Source: Ophiosphaerella korrae (Eukaryota; Ascomycota; Dothideomycetes; Pleosporales; Phaeosphaeriaceae). Taken from it: a DNA stretch of 64,000 nt. Of this stretch, positions 48,551 through 59,420 are shown one piece after another (within the stretch, counting starts at the first letter, position 1; each line of letters opens with the position of its first letter). The notes under the pieces are model-generated. The model had not been told where the DNA came from, did not search any database, and was given only the letters and a program-made list of their open reading frames with translations. The translations under genes were made by a program, and so were the position numbers. The stretch is from positions 1 to 64,000 of the forward strand of contig JALNQF010000149.1 of the NCBI GenBank assembly GCA_028456385.1, given 5' to 3'.

Positions 48551-51500
48551 ATGGATTACGTCAAGTCGGAAGTGGCCAACGAGAACGAGGCAAGTTTCAC
48601 ACTTGAGGGCGATATACCGTGGCTAACCTGATGGTATTCTGTAGGGCTTCTCAAAGCCTTCATTTCTTAAGCAGCCTTCTCAATTGCCTAAGTTCGCGCC
48701 GCCCCAGAGTCGTCCCCTCGGCGAACTCCAGGACGCGAATGCTCGGAGCGCAATGGTGCCGCCAACGACGTCAACCAAGCATAAGCCCTCAAACTGTAAC
48801 ATTGCCACTCTGAGCTATGCTGAGATGGGTGGACGACTGACACCTACAGTACCCGAGCCTGCATTCAAAAGAAAGCCTTTGATGGAGCAAGCCCTCGAAT
48901 ACGATCGTAAGACTGCCGCGCCCAACACCGCTCGCTCCATCCCCAACGCGGTGAAGAATGCTGCTGCGCGTGGCTTTGCGGCCTCGACGTCGCGAATCAA
49001 CCCTGCCAAAACCCTCAAACAAATGTCTGCGGCCTCGCTCAGCGGTAGCATGGGCCCTGGCGCGAGGGCCCCGGTTGGCACTGTGAGGCCAAAGTCGGCG
49101 TATGGCAATCATGCTAGGAGTAAATCACATCACCAGACCACGCGCCCTGGTACGGCAACAAGGCAGCGCGATGAAGAACTTGAAGAAGCTTCAAGAAGCC
49201 AGATAGGTGGGCATATATTTTCTATATCTACAATCCCACACGAGCCGCTCAAGGTGTCAAAGAACGCGCTTGCAGCGACCAACCGACCGACTTCTTTCAG
49301 TGGAGTACCTAGGAGAGGCTTTCATTTGTCAAAACCAAGATCCATTTCATCTCCTTCTGATATTCCCCCAACTACTCCGGTTATGGAAGAGCCCGCCGAT
49401 TCTAGCTGCGACGACATCTGCAACAACCTTGGATCGCTCAACTTGGGCATCTCCAGGGCAGGAAATCGAAGTAGACGTGTCGGATGTGGATTCATTCCTG
49501 GCAAGGAGCTAGATCCTTTCCTCAAGCCTCAAGTTCCTCCGTCTCAGCCTTCTAAAGTAACACCTGTTCGCCAAACGGCAACTCCAACGCCTACTTGGCC
49601 ACCTTCTTTCACACCCACTCCGACAAGGGCACGTTTTTTGAATAGATTTACTAACGATCGTTGTCCAGATTTCTACGACGAACGAATCGAAGCGATGGAA
49701 CGCAACTTTCAACTATTCAAAGAAAAGATGGAAGGAGACGTGCAACAGAGTGCAAGTTACAAGGAAATGCTGAACCAGCTGGAAAATAAGGGCAAGTAAC
49801 CATTGTGAATTGCCGGTTTCCATGATTGGAACCAGGAGAGATGTATCCATCTAACACATTCCAGTGACTGAGCTTGAAACGATCCGCGAACGACTAAGAG
49901 CCGCGAACGAGGATTTGTCATCAGATCTCAAAGACACCAAAAGCGCCTTTGCCACTGTGAAGATGGAGCTCGAGATGACCCAGCAGAAGCATTCCTTTGA
50001 AATTGATGGCCTCCGCAGAAAGCTTCGTAATGAAGTTGAAGACGCAGAAGACAACCATAAGAAGGAGATGAAACGAATGCTGGGAGACAAAGAAGAGTCG
50101 GAAGACAAGATGCGTAAGGAATTCGAAGCACGCATTGACAAGCTGCTGAAAGAACATGGCGCAGAGCTAGCTGAGCTGCGGAAGAAGGTGAACGCAGACG
50201 GTGAAGCTGAGCGTAATCGACGGCAAGAGGAAGCGCAAAAGGTGGAAATGGAGTATGCCTCCAAGCTGAGGATGGCGGCATTAGAAGCAGACACCAAGCA
50301 GCGCGAAATCCAGCTTGTTCAAGGTGAGCTGATCAATGTCAAGGCAGATCTTGATAGGGAAAGAATGCTCAAGATTGGGCTCCAAGGGCAGTTGACTGAA
50401 GCGACAACGAGCAATCTCACACTCGGTGCTGCGAACAAAGCGATGAAGGAGAAGATTGATTTTCTCGAGTCGGACAGTCAGGCGCAATCACAAGCTTTCA
50501 ATGATCTCCATCGACGAATGCAAGAAGCCATCGAAGCAGCAGAGCAAGCGCATGAGAAACTACGCCAAGAGGAAACACTGCGACGAAAGCTGTTCAACCA
50601 AGTACAAGAACTCAAAGGCAATATCAGAGTCATGTGCCGTGTGCGGCCTGCCCATGCCACGGAGACAGAGCCTGCAGCTATTTCATTTCCAGACAACGAT
50701 ACGGACAGCAAAGAGGTTGCGATTCTTGGCCCCAGCAAGCAAAGTGCCACCGGCAAGGACATCACCGCAGCATACGCCTATTCTTTTGACCGTGTGTTTG
50801 GTCCTGCGGCAAACAACGGTGAAGTGTTTGAGGAGATTAGCCAGCTCGTACAGAGTGCATTGGATGGTTACAATGTCTGCATATTTTGTTACGGGCAGAC
50901 AGGGTCCGGAAAGACTCATACCATGTCCTCGCTTGATGGAATGATTCCGCGTGCCACAGCACAGATATATGCTGAAGCACAGCGCCTTGAGGAAAAGGGC
51001 TGGCGGTATATCATGCAGGGCTCTTTCATTGAAGTCTACAATGAGACGTACAACGACCTGCTTGGACACTCAGAGGATCTTGATAAGAAGAAGGTTGAGG
51101 TCAGGCATGACTCGGCGAAGAAGCAAACATATCTGGAGAACGCTGTTAGTGTAGCTCTAGATGGCCCAGAGCGGGTTGACGAGATACTGGACACGGCGAG
51201 TAAAAACAGGACTGTAGCAGCGACCAAGGCGAACATGCGATCGAGTCGGAGTCATTCGGTGTTCATTCTCAAGCTCATTGGCACGAATGATGTAACAGGG
51301 GAAAGAAGCGAGGGAACGCTGAATCTTGTTGATCTTGCTGGATCAGAAAGACTCGAGCACTCCAAGGCCGAAGGAGCGCGATTGAAGGAGACGCAAAACA
51401 TCAACAAGAGCTTGAGTTGCCTAGGAGACGTCATCAACGCACTTGGCTCGTCCAAGGAGGGTGGCCACATTCCCTACAGGAACTCAAAGGTATGTCCTAA

Positions 51501-51713
51501 ACATTAGATTACAAAGCAAAGAACTCAAGCTAATATGCGCAGCTAACCTACCTCCTCCAATACTCCCTCGGCGGCAACTCCAAAACCCTCATGTTCGTCA
51601 TGGTCAGCCCGCTCCAAGCCCATCTCCAAGAGACAATCACCAGTCTCAAATTCGCCACAAAAGTCCACAACACACACATTGGCACCGCCAAGCGCCAAAC
51701 AAAAACGAGCTAG
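48551..51713 (+). CDS. Kinesin-14 (C-terminal motor, KlpA/Kar3-type)
   Basis: Four exons: 48551-48589, 48645-49791, 49865-51489 and 51543-51713; ~993 aa. The N-terminal ~380 residues are basic, Ser/Pro-rich and disordered, suited to microtubule binding. A long coiled coil follows (49,865 to ~50,600, for example ETIRERLRAANEDLSSDL). The kinesin-14 neck QELKGNIRVMCRVRP leads into the motor with the P-loop GQTGSGKT (~residue 737), switch I SSRSHSVF and switch II DLAGSE. The position of the motor marks a minus-end-directed motor of the mitotic spindle. The first two introns start with GC (AG|GCAAGT and GG|GCAAGT), confirmed by phase; the third is GT-AG. Confidence 0.95.
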
Positions 51714-52197
51714 GCTAAGGAATCGCTCTTGTACCGCATTGTAAACACAAACTTGTCTCAGCGCGCGTGGTTTTCAAATCGGATGGGGTGGGGGGGATAC
51801 AGGTGTCCATGTACATGTGCAGCAGCGACCATTGAAGTGTTCGAGGTCCCTGCTTTTCTCCGCTGGCATCATCACTCGGCGTAGGTGGGCGTCTCCATTT
51901 TTTCTTCTACAGCTAGCCCTTTGCGTAGCCTGGCGAATCAATCAAGTTATGACCCATCTGCTTGTGTCGTCCCGTGCTGTGCTGCGTGTTGTGCTGCGTG
52001 CTGTGCTGCATGCTGTTGCGTCGGGCGCGCTTATGCGCCCGTGTGTAAGGCTTGTTCCAATTGTTGCGCGCGGTGCCGCTATTGCAAAAGGCTGCGTTCG
52101 ATGGGGGTGGGGAGTTGCTGCATTGGGCAGGTTGGGGTGTGGGGTTGGGACGGGGGAAAGGGCGTGATTGGGAGGGTGTGAAAGAAGGGCGCATCCG

Positions 52198-52338
52198 TTG
52201 CGAGGTTGTGTCACACAACAATATTTGCTGCCTGCGTAGAAACCTCAGGGTACTTAGTCATGGCGGGAGAATTCAGCCACACAGGTATACCAATGGCGGA
52301 GAAGGATTCTCGCTGCCTGGCTGTGGTTGAAGGTCGAG
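52198..52338 (+). repeat. Diverged direct duplication, copy 1
   Basis: Shares the order CGAGG-TGTGTC-CACAACAA-TGCCTGC-TAGAAA-CCTC-GGGTA-TCATGGC-GGATT/GGAT-CTGCCTGGCTG-GGCTGAAG with copy 2 at 52383-52526. Confidence 0.7.
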
Positions 52339-52382
52339 AACACTACAGGGGGTAGTTAACCTAGTAGTCCAACGACGCGCCC

Positions 52383-52526
52383 ATTTCGAGGCTGTGTCGA
52401 GCACAACAACATCTATGCCTGCTTAGAAAATGCTTGAAAACCTCGGGGTAACGATTCATGGCAGGTATTCGGCCATGCCCAATATCCGAATCAGGATGGC
52501 TCTGCCTGGCTGCGGCTGAAGACTAG
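52383..52526 (+). repeat. Diverged direct duplication, copy 2
   Basis: Same ordered blocks as copy 1 with small indels, including an extra ATGCTTGAAA after TAGAAA. Confidence 0.7.
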
Positions 52527-52590
52527 GCCCTAACTATACCGCCCCTACCGAGTGTACTTGGATGTATATAAAAACACGGCGACGCAAAGG

Positions 52591-52622
<32 letters not shown>

Positions 52623-52699
52623 AGCCTCTCCCCCTCAAGACTCTAAATCCCCAAGCCAAACTTCAATCCCACCAAACCCCAAAACAAAAAAAAAACAAA

Positions 52700-53404
52700 A
52701 TGGCCGACCGCCCTACCCACGCCATCCTCACCACCCTTCCCCTCCCATCCCCCCAAATCCCACCTCCAACCACACTCTCCTCCCTCGACTACTACGGCCC
52801 CATCCTGGCCGCGCCAGAACTCGCCTCGCTCGCAACCACGCACCTGCCCGCCTCCTCCGGCACAGCCCTGCGGCCAGCCCTCACGGCCTTCCTAACGGCC
52901 ACCAAGACTGACAACGCGCTGTACGCGCCTACACAAGCATGTTGGCTGGCGCTGCGCACGACGCCGCCGACGCACGCCTTCCGCGTGCCGCGCTGGCATC
53001 AGGATGGCAAAATGTATGAGACGGGTGAGCGCAGGGACAAGTATGTTGCTGCGCTGCGGGGCGCGGGGACCCGCGCGTTGGTGCCGTCGCGCCAGGTTTT
53101 CGCGACGATGCGGCGCGCGGAGGAATTGCATAAGGTGGAGGATGACGCGGATGATGAGGCCTGGGAAGCGGCGGATGAGGCGCAGAGGGAGTGGTTGGCG
53201 GGGGAGTATGCGGGGGCGGAGGAGGTGGGGGTTGGGGAGGGGCAGGTGTTGCGGTTTAGTTGGGGTGCGGAGGATAGTACTGTGCATTCTGAGCCGGATA
53301 TTCTAGAGGGGCGGGTGTTTGTTTCGGTCGTGTATGGGAGTGTGGAGGAGGTGAAGGGCATGTGTGGGATGAGGGGGGTCGAGTATGGGGGGGTCGAGGC
53401 TTGA
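52700..53404 (+). CDS. Conserved-looking hypothetical protein
   Basis: 234 aa, intronless, from the ATG in an A-rich context at 52700. An upstream in-frame extension to 52562 would only translate the A30 tract and is rejected. Recognisable features are YAPTQACWLALRTTPPTHAFRVPRWHQDGKMY (residues ~75-106), a stretch I associate with uncharacterised fungal proteins, and an acidic C-terminal half (EDDADDEAWEAADEA). No signal peptide, membrane segment or catalytic motif. The codon bias is strongly GC at third positions. It converges with the DUF2439 gene. Function unknown. Confidence 0.7.
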   Translation: MADRPTHAILTTLPLPSPQIPPPTTLSSLDYYGPILAAPELASLATTHLPASSGTALRPALTAFLTATKTDNALYAPTQACWLALRTTPPTHAFRVPRWHQDGKMYETGERRDKYVAALRGAGTRALVPSRQVFATMRRAEELHKVEDDADDEAWEAADEAQREWLAGEYAGAEEVGVGEGQVLRFSWGAEDSTVHSEPDILEGRVFVSVVYGSVEEVKGMCGMRGVEYGGVEA

Positions 53405-53751
53405 ATGGGGGTGGGGGATGGTGAGGAGGTGGAGACTGGATATGGAGAGTGAGACTAAATTGCATTGCGGATCTGCTTGTGCGAGGTGGCGGATGAGATG
53501 GGTTGCAGTAACAATCGAGGCTGGGCAGGGTCAAGGATAGACGAGCCCGAGGCCTTAGCGATCTTGAGGAACGGCTGGTACGTCGGTTTGTGCTTATGAA
53601 TCGAGTGGACGACGGGACTGGACAAAGGGGGGGGAGGTGGATGCCGGAATATGTGTCTGGTTCATTGCGTGCATGCCATAGAACGCCCATGCTGATTGAA
53701 TAAATATCCAAGCGTAACAAAGGGGTATGTATATAATTTACTCTTCACTCT
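53405..53751. other. Intergenic between convergent genes
   Basis: About 350 bp, no gene seen; it should hold both 3' UTRs. Confidence 0.4.
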
Positions 53752-55893
53752 TCACTCCCCATCTTCCCTCGGCGGCCTCCAATCAAAAAGATCAAACGCC
53801 TCTGTACTCCACGGCCCAACATCCTCATCCACAACCAAGCACACCTCCTCGTCCTCATCCCCCTCATTCAGACTCTGCACACACGCCAATCGCACCCGCG
53901 GATCCGTTTTCTTGACCAGCGCTGCGAGCGCCGACTGTTTGCGCTTGGGCAGCGGCATGGGTTTGGGCATATTTTGCGCTTCCCAAGCCGCGGCGGAGCT
54001 GGGAATAGGTGCGTCGTTTGCGCTGTGGACGCGGCGGATGCGGCGGATTTTGCGGGCGGAGGTGGTGGACTTTGGGTTTTCGGTGGCATCGGTGGGGGTG
54101 GAACGCTTCTTGGGGACGGAGGCGAGGTCATTGGTGCTTATCAGGGGCCCTAGCTTCGCACTTTGAAGGGGGAGGGGTATGGTTTCTGTGCGAGGCGCTG
54201 GGGCTGTGGTTGCTTGGTTTGATGGGGCCTTTTGCTTCTTGCGAAAGCCGCCGGTTGAGAGTGCGGATTTTGTGGGAGAGGCTGAGGTGGTTCGCGATTG
54301 TGGCCCGGGAATGCCGATGTGCGGTGGTGGGGATGCTCGAGGGGGTGGTAATGGAGGGTTTAAAATGACTATCTGGGGTGGCGATACTGTGAGAGGTGCT
54401 TGGGCGTGGACTGTTGTCTGCTTTATAGGTGGAGCTTTCTTGTTCGTCTGTGCGGGAGGAGATGGTCTTGGCTGAATCTGTTCTGCTTCCACGGTTGGTG
54501 ACGGTAGTCGTTTCTGTAGACCTTTGTTGAATGTGGGGGTTGGCAAAGCACGCTTTGGTACGGGCGCATCAAATAATGGCGACGAAGATGCACAAGGTGA
54601 TGGAATGGGAGAGGAGTGAATGATCAACTGTTGGTCCATGAAGCCATGGACGACTTCTGGGTCATCAAAAGCATCGTCGAACAATTCGAGATCCGGTAAA
54701 AGTGCTTTGGCTTTCTGTGCGGCAGCCTCAACTTCTATATTTGGTGGCTTCCGTCTCTTTTTTGGAGGTGGCGAATCTCTCAAGCTTGGTGTGGTCTGTT
54801 TTGGTGCATTACTCCTACTAGAAGCCGATACCGCAAGTGATGGTCCCTTACCCTTTAACCGCGACGCCTTGGTGGCCCCTTGCTTTGGAATGGAGGCACT
54901 GCGTTCGCGACCGACGACCGACGTTGATTTTGATATTGACTGACAGAGCAGTGTTCCACGTTTGACGCCTGCAGACAGACGCAAAGACTTGGCTTTCGGA
55001 TTACGTGGTGGTGAGGATTGTGGCGAAGGTAGCTTTTGCACAGGCTGGATTGTAGCACCGACATTTGTCAGGCGGTTCGATGCACTGACTGGAGGCGACG
55101 AAGGAGGTGCTCGCTGTTTGGGTGTTTTAGTAGTCTTCGCCTTGGGAGTTGTTATTGGCGGTAGCGCCTGGGTTACATCAGGCTCGGCAATTAGGGCATG
55201 GGTTGTTGGTGGCCTATATACTGGCCTGGAGACTTTGCGTGCTGGACTCGGCAACGTCACATCGGACTCGAGTACCGGCATGTGATCCGGCTCCGAGCAA
55301 AGAGGGATGGTCTTGGTCCTCGATTCTGCACGCCGGACAGTCTTTTGCCTTTTCGGCGCTGGTTCCTCCATGTCGTCCTCCTCTCTCAGCTCATATGGCG
55401 ACTTCATAGGCACTGCCTTGCCGATGGGGCCTTTTGGGGTGCCAAGCAGAGTGTTCAATGACTTGTGCCGCAGCTGTGTTCCTGTTCGCACAGCACTGCT
55501 TGGCGCCACCGACGTTGGGCGCTGGAACGGCCGCATTGAGGAAGGTACGTGGCGGGCGGGTGGCTCCTTCGCCTGCTCGCTTGCCTTCTTGTCGAACAGC
55601 GGAGCCAGGTCGGTCTGCGTAGTGCCCATGGGTTCGGCAACCTCGACCATGACGCCCTTGTCGAGGGTCAGCTCATCGCCCTCCTGCGGCTCGCCACTCT
55701 CCTTCCAGTACGTGTCGCCAATGTGGTTCCTCGCCTGGTCGCACACCATGACCCGGCTGTTGAAAGTGTGAAATTTGAGGTAGCCATCCTGCCATCTCTT
55801 CTGCTTCCGCTTGAAGTCGTGGGTGAAGAGACACCGAAACTCGGCCACTGGCGCCGTCTGGGGTGCTGGGAGGGCAGATGTGCTGGCCGACAT
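53752..55893 (-). CDS. DUF2439-domain protein (Mte1/ZGRF1-like, genome maintenance)
   Basis: 713 aa from the ATG at 55893; an in-frame ATG at 56022 would give 756 aa but its leader is low-complexity and Arg-rich. Residues ~18-90 (FRCLFTHDFKRKQKRWQDGYLKFHTFNSRVMV...IGDTYW) match the DUF2439 domain of yeast Mte1 and the N-terminus of animal ZGRF1, proteins that bind D-loops and assist the Mph1/FANCM helicase in recombination and telomere upkeep. The rest is a long disordered Pro/Ser/Lys-rich tail with short motifs such as PKKRRKPPN (nuclear localisation-like). No helicase domain is present, as in Mte1. Role in this fungus is inferred from the domain. Confidence 0.75.
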   Translation of the reverse strand: MSASTSALPAPQTAPVAEFRCLFTHDFKRKQKRWQDGYLKFHTFNSRVMVCDQARNHIGDTYWKESGEPQEGDELTLDKGVMVEVAEPMGTTQTDLAPLFDKKASEQAKEPPARHVPSSMRPFQRPTSVAPSSAVRTGTQLRHKSLNTLLGTPKGPIGKAVPMKSPYELREEDDMEEPAPKRQKTVRRAESRTKTIPLCSEPDHMPVLESDVTLPSPARKVSRPVYRPPTTHALIAEPDVTQALPPITTPKAKTTKTPKQRAPPSSPPVSASNRLTNVGATIQPVQKLPSPQSSPPRNPKAKSLRLSAGVKRGTLLCQSISKSTSVVGRERSASIPKQGATKASRLKGKGPSLAVSASSRSNAPKQTTPSLRDSPPPKKRRKPPNIEVEAAAQKAKALLPDLELFDDAFDDPEVVHGFMDQQLIIHSSPIPSPCASSSPLFDAPVPKRALPTPTFNKGLQKRLPSPTVEAEQIQPRPSPPAQTNKKAPPIKQTTVHAQAPLTVSPPQIVILNPPLPPPRASPPPHIGIPGPQSRTTSASPTKSALSTGGFRKKQKAPSNQATTAPAPRTETIPLPLQSAKLGPLISTNDLASVPKKRSTPTDATENPKSTTSARKIRRIRRVHSANDAPIPSSAAAWEAQNMPKPMPLPKRKQSALAALVKKTDPRVRLACVQSLNEGDEDEEVCLVVDEDVGPWSTEAFDLFDWRPPREDGE

Positions 55894-56451
55894 AAGGGCG
55901 GCGCAAGGCGGGGTGAGGGTGGTCGTCGGAGACGTGACCAGGCGAGACGAGACGCGACGTGACGCGCCGTTGGATTGTGGCTTGCGCACGCCATCACGTG
56001 ACCCTGCCCAGCGTGCCGCCACCCCTCCACCAATGCCGCGCCGGGCGGATCAGCCGTCGAGGCCGGGCTTGACACGCCACGCAATTGCACGGATCCCGGC
56101 AGACATGGCTCGGCTGGCAATTCGGGTGCTGGGTGCTGGGTGCTGGCGAGCTGACGCGTGCGTGTGCTTGCGCTGCGCTGCTGCTGTGCTCTCCACTGGC
56201 CTTGAAACGACCATGGCGGGGTTGCTGCCCGCCCAACCCTGGCACCCGCTGAATCCTGATAATCCTGATAGCCACTTTCCCGTCCACGCTTGCCTGCATC
56301 TCCCAATTGCCTGCACCACACAGCCACCTCACTCGCCTGGGCGCAGTCGCAGCTTACTGCTCTGCCATCCTCGCCTTCTCCCTCTGCATTCCGACCACCC
56401 CATCTCTCTTCCGCAGCCTGCCGTTGCTCGCGGCCGCCGCTACCCGGCAAC
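55894..56451. promoter_or_regulatory. Divergent promoter of the DUF2439 and BAR-SH3 genes
   Basis: 558 bp between the two start codons. It contains GACGTGACCAGGCGAGACGA-type tandem GACGAGACG/GACGTGACG repeats (~55,935-55,965), CATCACGTGACC (an E-box, CACGTG, at ~55,993) and GC-rich DNA without TATA. Confidence 0.5.
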
Positions 56452-58051
56452 ATGCAGCGCGCTCAGAGAACCTTTGGCCGCTTCCTCAAGCGCGCGCCCA
56501 ATGAGGCCGATGTCGAGGCTATGCTCAGCGACTTCAATGACTCGGAGCAGATGCTGGAGAAGGTATGCCTCGTGTTTTGTGCCTTGCACCTGCCTGCACG
56601 CCCTCCGCGAACGGGCGGGGCGCTGGCCCAAGAGCCTCAACACCACGCCGTGCATCACACGATGCATAATTGACTGATGCTCGCTCGACTAACGCCACCC
56701 AGCTCGAGGCTTCGTCCAAGCAATGGCGCGATGCATGGACAAACATCCTCAACCACCAGCTGTCCGCCATCGAAATCATGCACACCATCTACAAGCCATT
56801 GGGCGGCGACGGCACAGCTGGCGGCTCGCATGTCGCCGTCGAGACGCCCTATGCCACCCTGGAGCGCGTCTCCGCTCTGCAGGACGCCTTCGCCGAGCTC
56901 AAGACGGACATGATGGAGGAGGTCAAGGATATTGACAGGAAACTCGTCGTGCCTGCAAAGCTGGCCAGGGACTCGCTGAAGCCCATGAAAAAGGCCATCA
57001 AGAAGCGAGAAGATGCAAAGGCAGGCTCCACCACGCCACGCCCCCACACCGCTAACACCACCCCCCACAGGTCGACTACGAGCGCTACAAAAGCCGCTGT
57101 GAAGCCCTCCAAAATAAAAAGACACGCTCCGAGCGCGAAAATACGGCGCTAAACAAACATGAAGCCGACCTGGAGCGCTCCACGCACGCATACCAGCTCG
57201 CCGACGAGAACCTGCGTGATCGATTACCCAAGCTCAATGCAGCCACCTTCTCCATCCTCCCACATCTCCTCGCAAACCAAATCGTGCTGCAAAACAACCT
57301 CATCGGAAACCTGTACACAGTGCTGCACCAGTACTCGCACGAACAAGGGTACCCAGATCCGCCGCCGGAGCCTGAAGAAGTCATACCGCTCTGGGAATCG
57401 AGCTTCACCTCCCTGCGCAAGGAAATGGAGCAAGAATTCACCCTTCTCAAAACGGGCAAGGCAGTCCAGCAACCCATGCGCCTGCCCGACAAAGGAGATA
57501 CACTGACCGGCCTGGGCATCAGAAACAAGGTCATCCCTGGCCGACGAGCAAGCAGCAACGACTCCATCCCCACCATCACCCGCACAACCTCCAAACCCTC
57601 GACTCTCCAATCCCCCGCCGAAAACGGGCCCCCCCTCAACCTCGCCAGCAAACCCTCCTATTCCTCCCTCGCCGCCTCCAAGCCCAAAGTTACCTCCACC
57701 GCCTCCTCCCCCCACCTCACCGCCAACGCCACCTTCAACCGCCGCGCCTCCTACGACTCCTCCCACTCCAACGGCACTTCCGACTCCTTCCGCGCAAACG
57801 GCTCCACCTCGCCCAACCCCGCCGCCGGCAAAAAGAAACCCCCGCCTCCACCCCCGCCCAAGAGAATCGGCTCCTTTCACGCCGAATATGTCACCGCCAT
57901 GTACGATTTTGACAGCCATACGCCTGGCGACCTTTCTTTTCGCGAGGGCGATCGCATTCGTGTGGTGAAGAAGACGGAGAGTTCGCAGGATTGGTGGGAG
58001 GGCGAGAAAAATGGGGTCAAGGGGAGTTTTCCTGCGAATTATTGCAAGTAA
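56452..58051 (+). CDS. hob1: BAR-SH3 protein, Hob1/Rvs167-type amphiphysin
   Basis: Three exons: 56452-56562, 56703-57020 and 57071-58051; 469 aa. The BAR domain spans residues ~5-250 (MQRAQRTFGRFLKRAPNEAD, then KREDAK spliced to VDYERYKSRCEAL). A disordered Ser/Thr/Pro linker with PPPPPPP follows, and an SH3 domain (AMYDFDSHTPGDLSFREGD...QDWWEGEKNGVKGSFPANY) closes the protein. Such proteins bend membranes and act with actin patches in endocytosis. The first intron is GT-AG (140 bp). The second, 57021-57070, starts with GC (AAAG|GCAGGC) because no GT lies near the phase-correct junction. The stop TAA overlaps a GTAAGT, but no further exon is required. Confidence 0.93.
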
Positions 58052-58980
58052 GTGAGGGGTAGGAAAGAAGTTGAATAAGGGGGATGGGCAATAAAGGGAA
58101 ATAGGAGGAAAAGAGAAGGGAGCGGAATGGGGGCATGGGAGCATCGGGCGAATTTAGATATCCACAAAATGCATGAGTTTGGAGTTTTGACGGTTTATGG
58201 ATGGGTGAGGTGAGATTTAATTTGAGGGTTGGAGTTGAGCGAATGAGTATGTAGGGTAGGAATGGATGTTTCTGGTGATATGGGTTTGAGATTTGATTGA
58301 TGTTAAAATGATGAATCATGGAGTGTGGTAATTAGATTTGAACAAGTGGTTGGTGTCAAATATGTCAATGAGTTCTTTAGGAACGCTTGTATACAAGTCA
58401 GGCTAGATATTTGCAGTGAGTAATGTGGTAGCATGGTTTGAATAAAGGGGTTTAGGTAACTTTTGCCTCGGTTGTAGGTACTCGGGACAAAAAAGTTGGA
58501 GGTGGCTAGCTACGAAAATATTTTCCTGAAGTTGGTGCTTTGATTAGTGTTGCTACAAGTAGAGAAGAATTGAGCGCCAAGATCAGAACGAGTGTGAAAA
58601 GCGCAGTGAAATGGGTCCGAGAGAATAGCAGTGAGATAAGATGATTGAGAGAGCAGTACTGTAAGGTAGACTTCACGCAAGATATAGATATACTTTAGCA
58701 GGTGCAGCAAACTAGTTGATTGAAAGGAAAGCGAATAGTAGATGGAGAGCTAATTAAGGAGAAGAAGAATAGGAGCCTATATATATATATATATACCAGG
58801 GCGCTGCGTAAGGCTAGCGCCTAACAGGCTAGTTAGGTGAATTGCCCTTGGGTAGATTCCCTAGCTAGCTGAAGGGAGTACGATATTAGTAAGTTTGGGA
58901 GCACTATGTTGGTAAGTTTAGTAAGCTCCCTTGTGCTCCTTTACAAGTACATCGTGTAGGTTTTTTTTTTTTTTTTTTTT
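58052..58980. other. Intergenic with low-complexity tracts
   Basis: Contains a (TA)n run at ~58,779-58,795, a GGGAGC/GCTCCC hairpin with GTAAGTTT motifs at ~58,880-58,935 and T20 at 58961-58980. The stretch 58,796-58,960 looks like a short repetitive element but has no clear ends. Confidence 0.5.
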
Positions 58981-59420
58981 CTTGAATGACCTCCCAATAG
59001 TGAGTCATGTATACACCTTTAGGCTCATAACTACCAACGTAGTGCATCCCTTCAGCGTATTAACAAACAAGCTTCTCTCTTTGGTGAAATCACGGTACAC
59101 AGCAGTGTTCATGTTTACCCAGAATTTTTTCTTGTTTGGTTCCGTTGCATCCTTAGATTCGAAGAGAACTTTGGTGCTCTTCCGACCATCAGACTCCTTG
59201 AGGACAAACTGGCCTATGTCTTCTTCAGTGTCTCCGGCCGGAAGCTTCATACGAGGCCAGAGAGTTACATTGTGGGAGATCTGGTCGGAGAGGTCTGGGT
59301 GACTACGACGTTCAAGGTCAGGCGTGTCTGGTATTGGCGCTGAGCATTTCAACCTATGGCCATCGCGTCGTCCCAGCTGCTTAGATGAACGGCTATATTC
59401 ACAATAACCGTTGTTGCCAT
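58981..59420 (-). pseudogene. Truncated, frameshifted gene remnant abutting an A20 tract
   Basis: The minus strand carries an open frame (to 59005) with DGRKSTKVLFESKDATEPN and KGCTTLVVMS. One base out of frame, it continues as PKGVYMTHYWEVIQ and then runs straight into A20 (58980-58961). The combined pattern GCT-LVV-S..GVYM-HYWE is one I associate with an uncharacterised secreted Dothideomycete family, where several hundred residues normally follow. The single-base frameshift between the two parts and the abrupt end make this a pseudogene. Upstream, the frame continues to about 59,420 (GNNGNNGYCEYSRSSKQ) without a clear start. Confidence 0.55.

Larger units (their letters stand above)
51714..52699. 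other. Intergenic with a diverged direct duplication and an A30 tract
   Basis: After the kinesin stop the DNA holds GTGCTGCGT-type short tandem repeats (~51,975-52,010), two related ~140-bp copies (listed separately) and 30 consecutive A at 52591-52620 ahead of the next gene. Confidence 0.6.

Noticed and set aside
52562..52699. Longer N-terminus for the hypothetical protein at 52700
   Set aside because: It would translate the A30 tract into poly-lysine; the ATG at 52700 has the better context.
53868..54368. Several open frames overlapping the DUF2439 gene on both strands
   Set aside because: Shadows of a Pro/Ser/Lys-rich disordered coding region.
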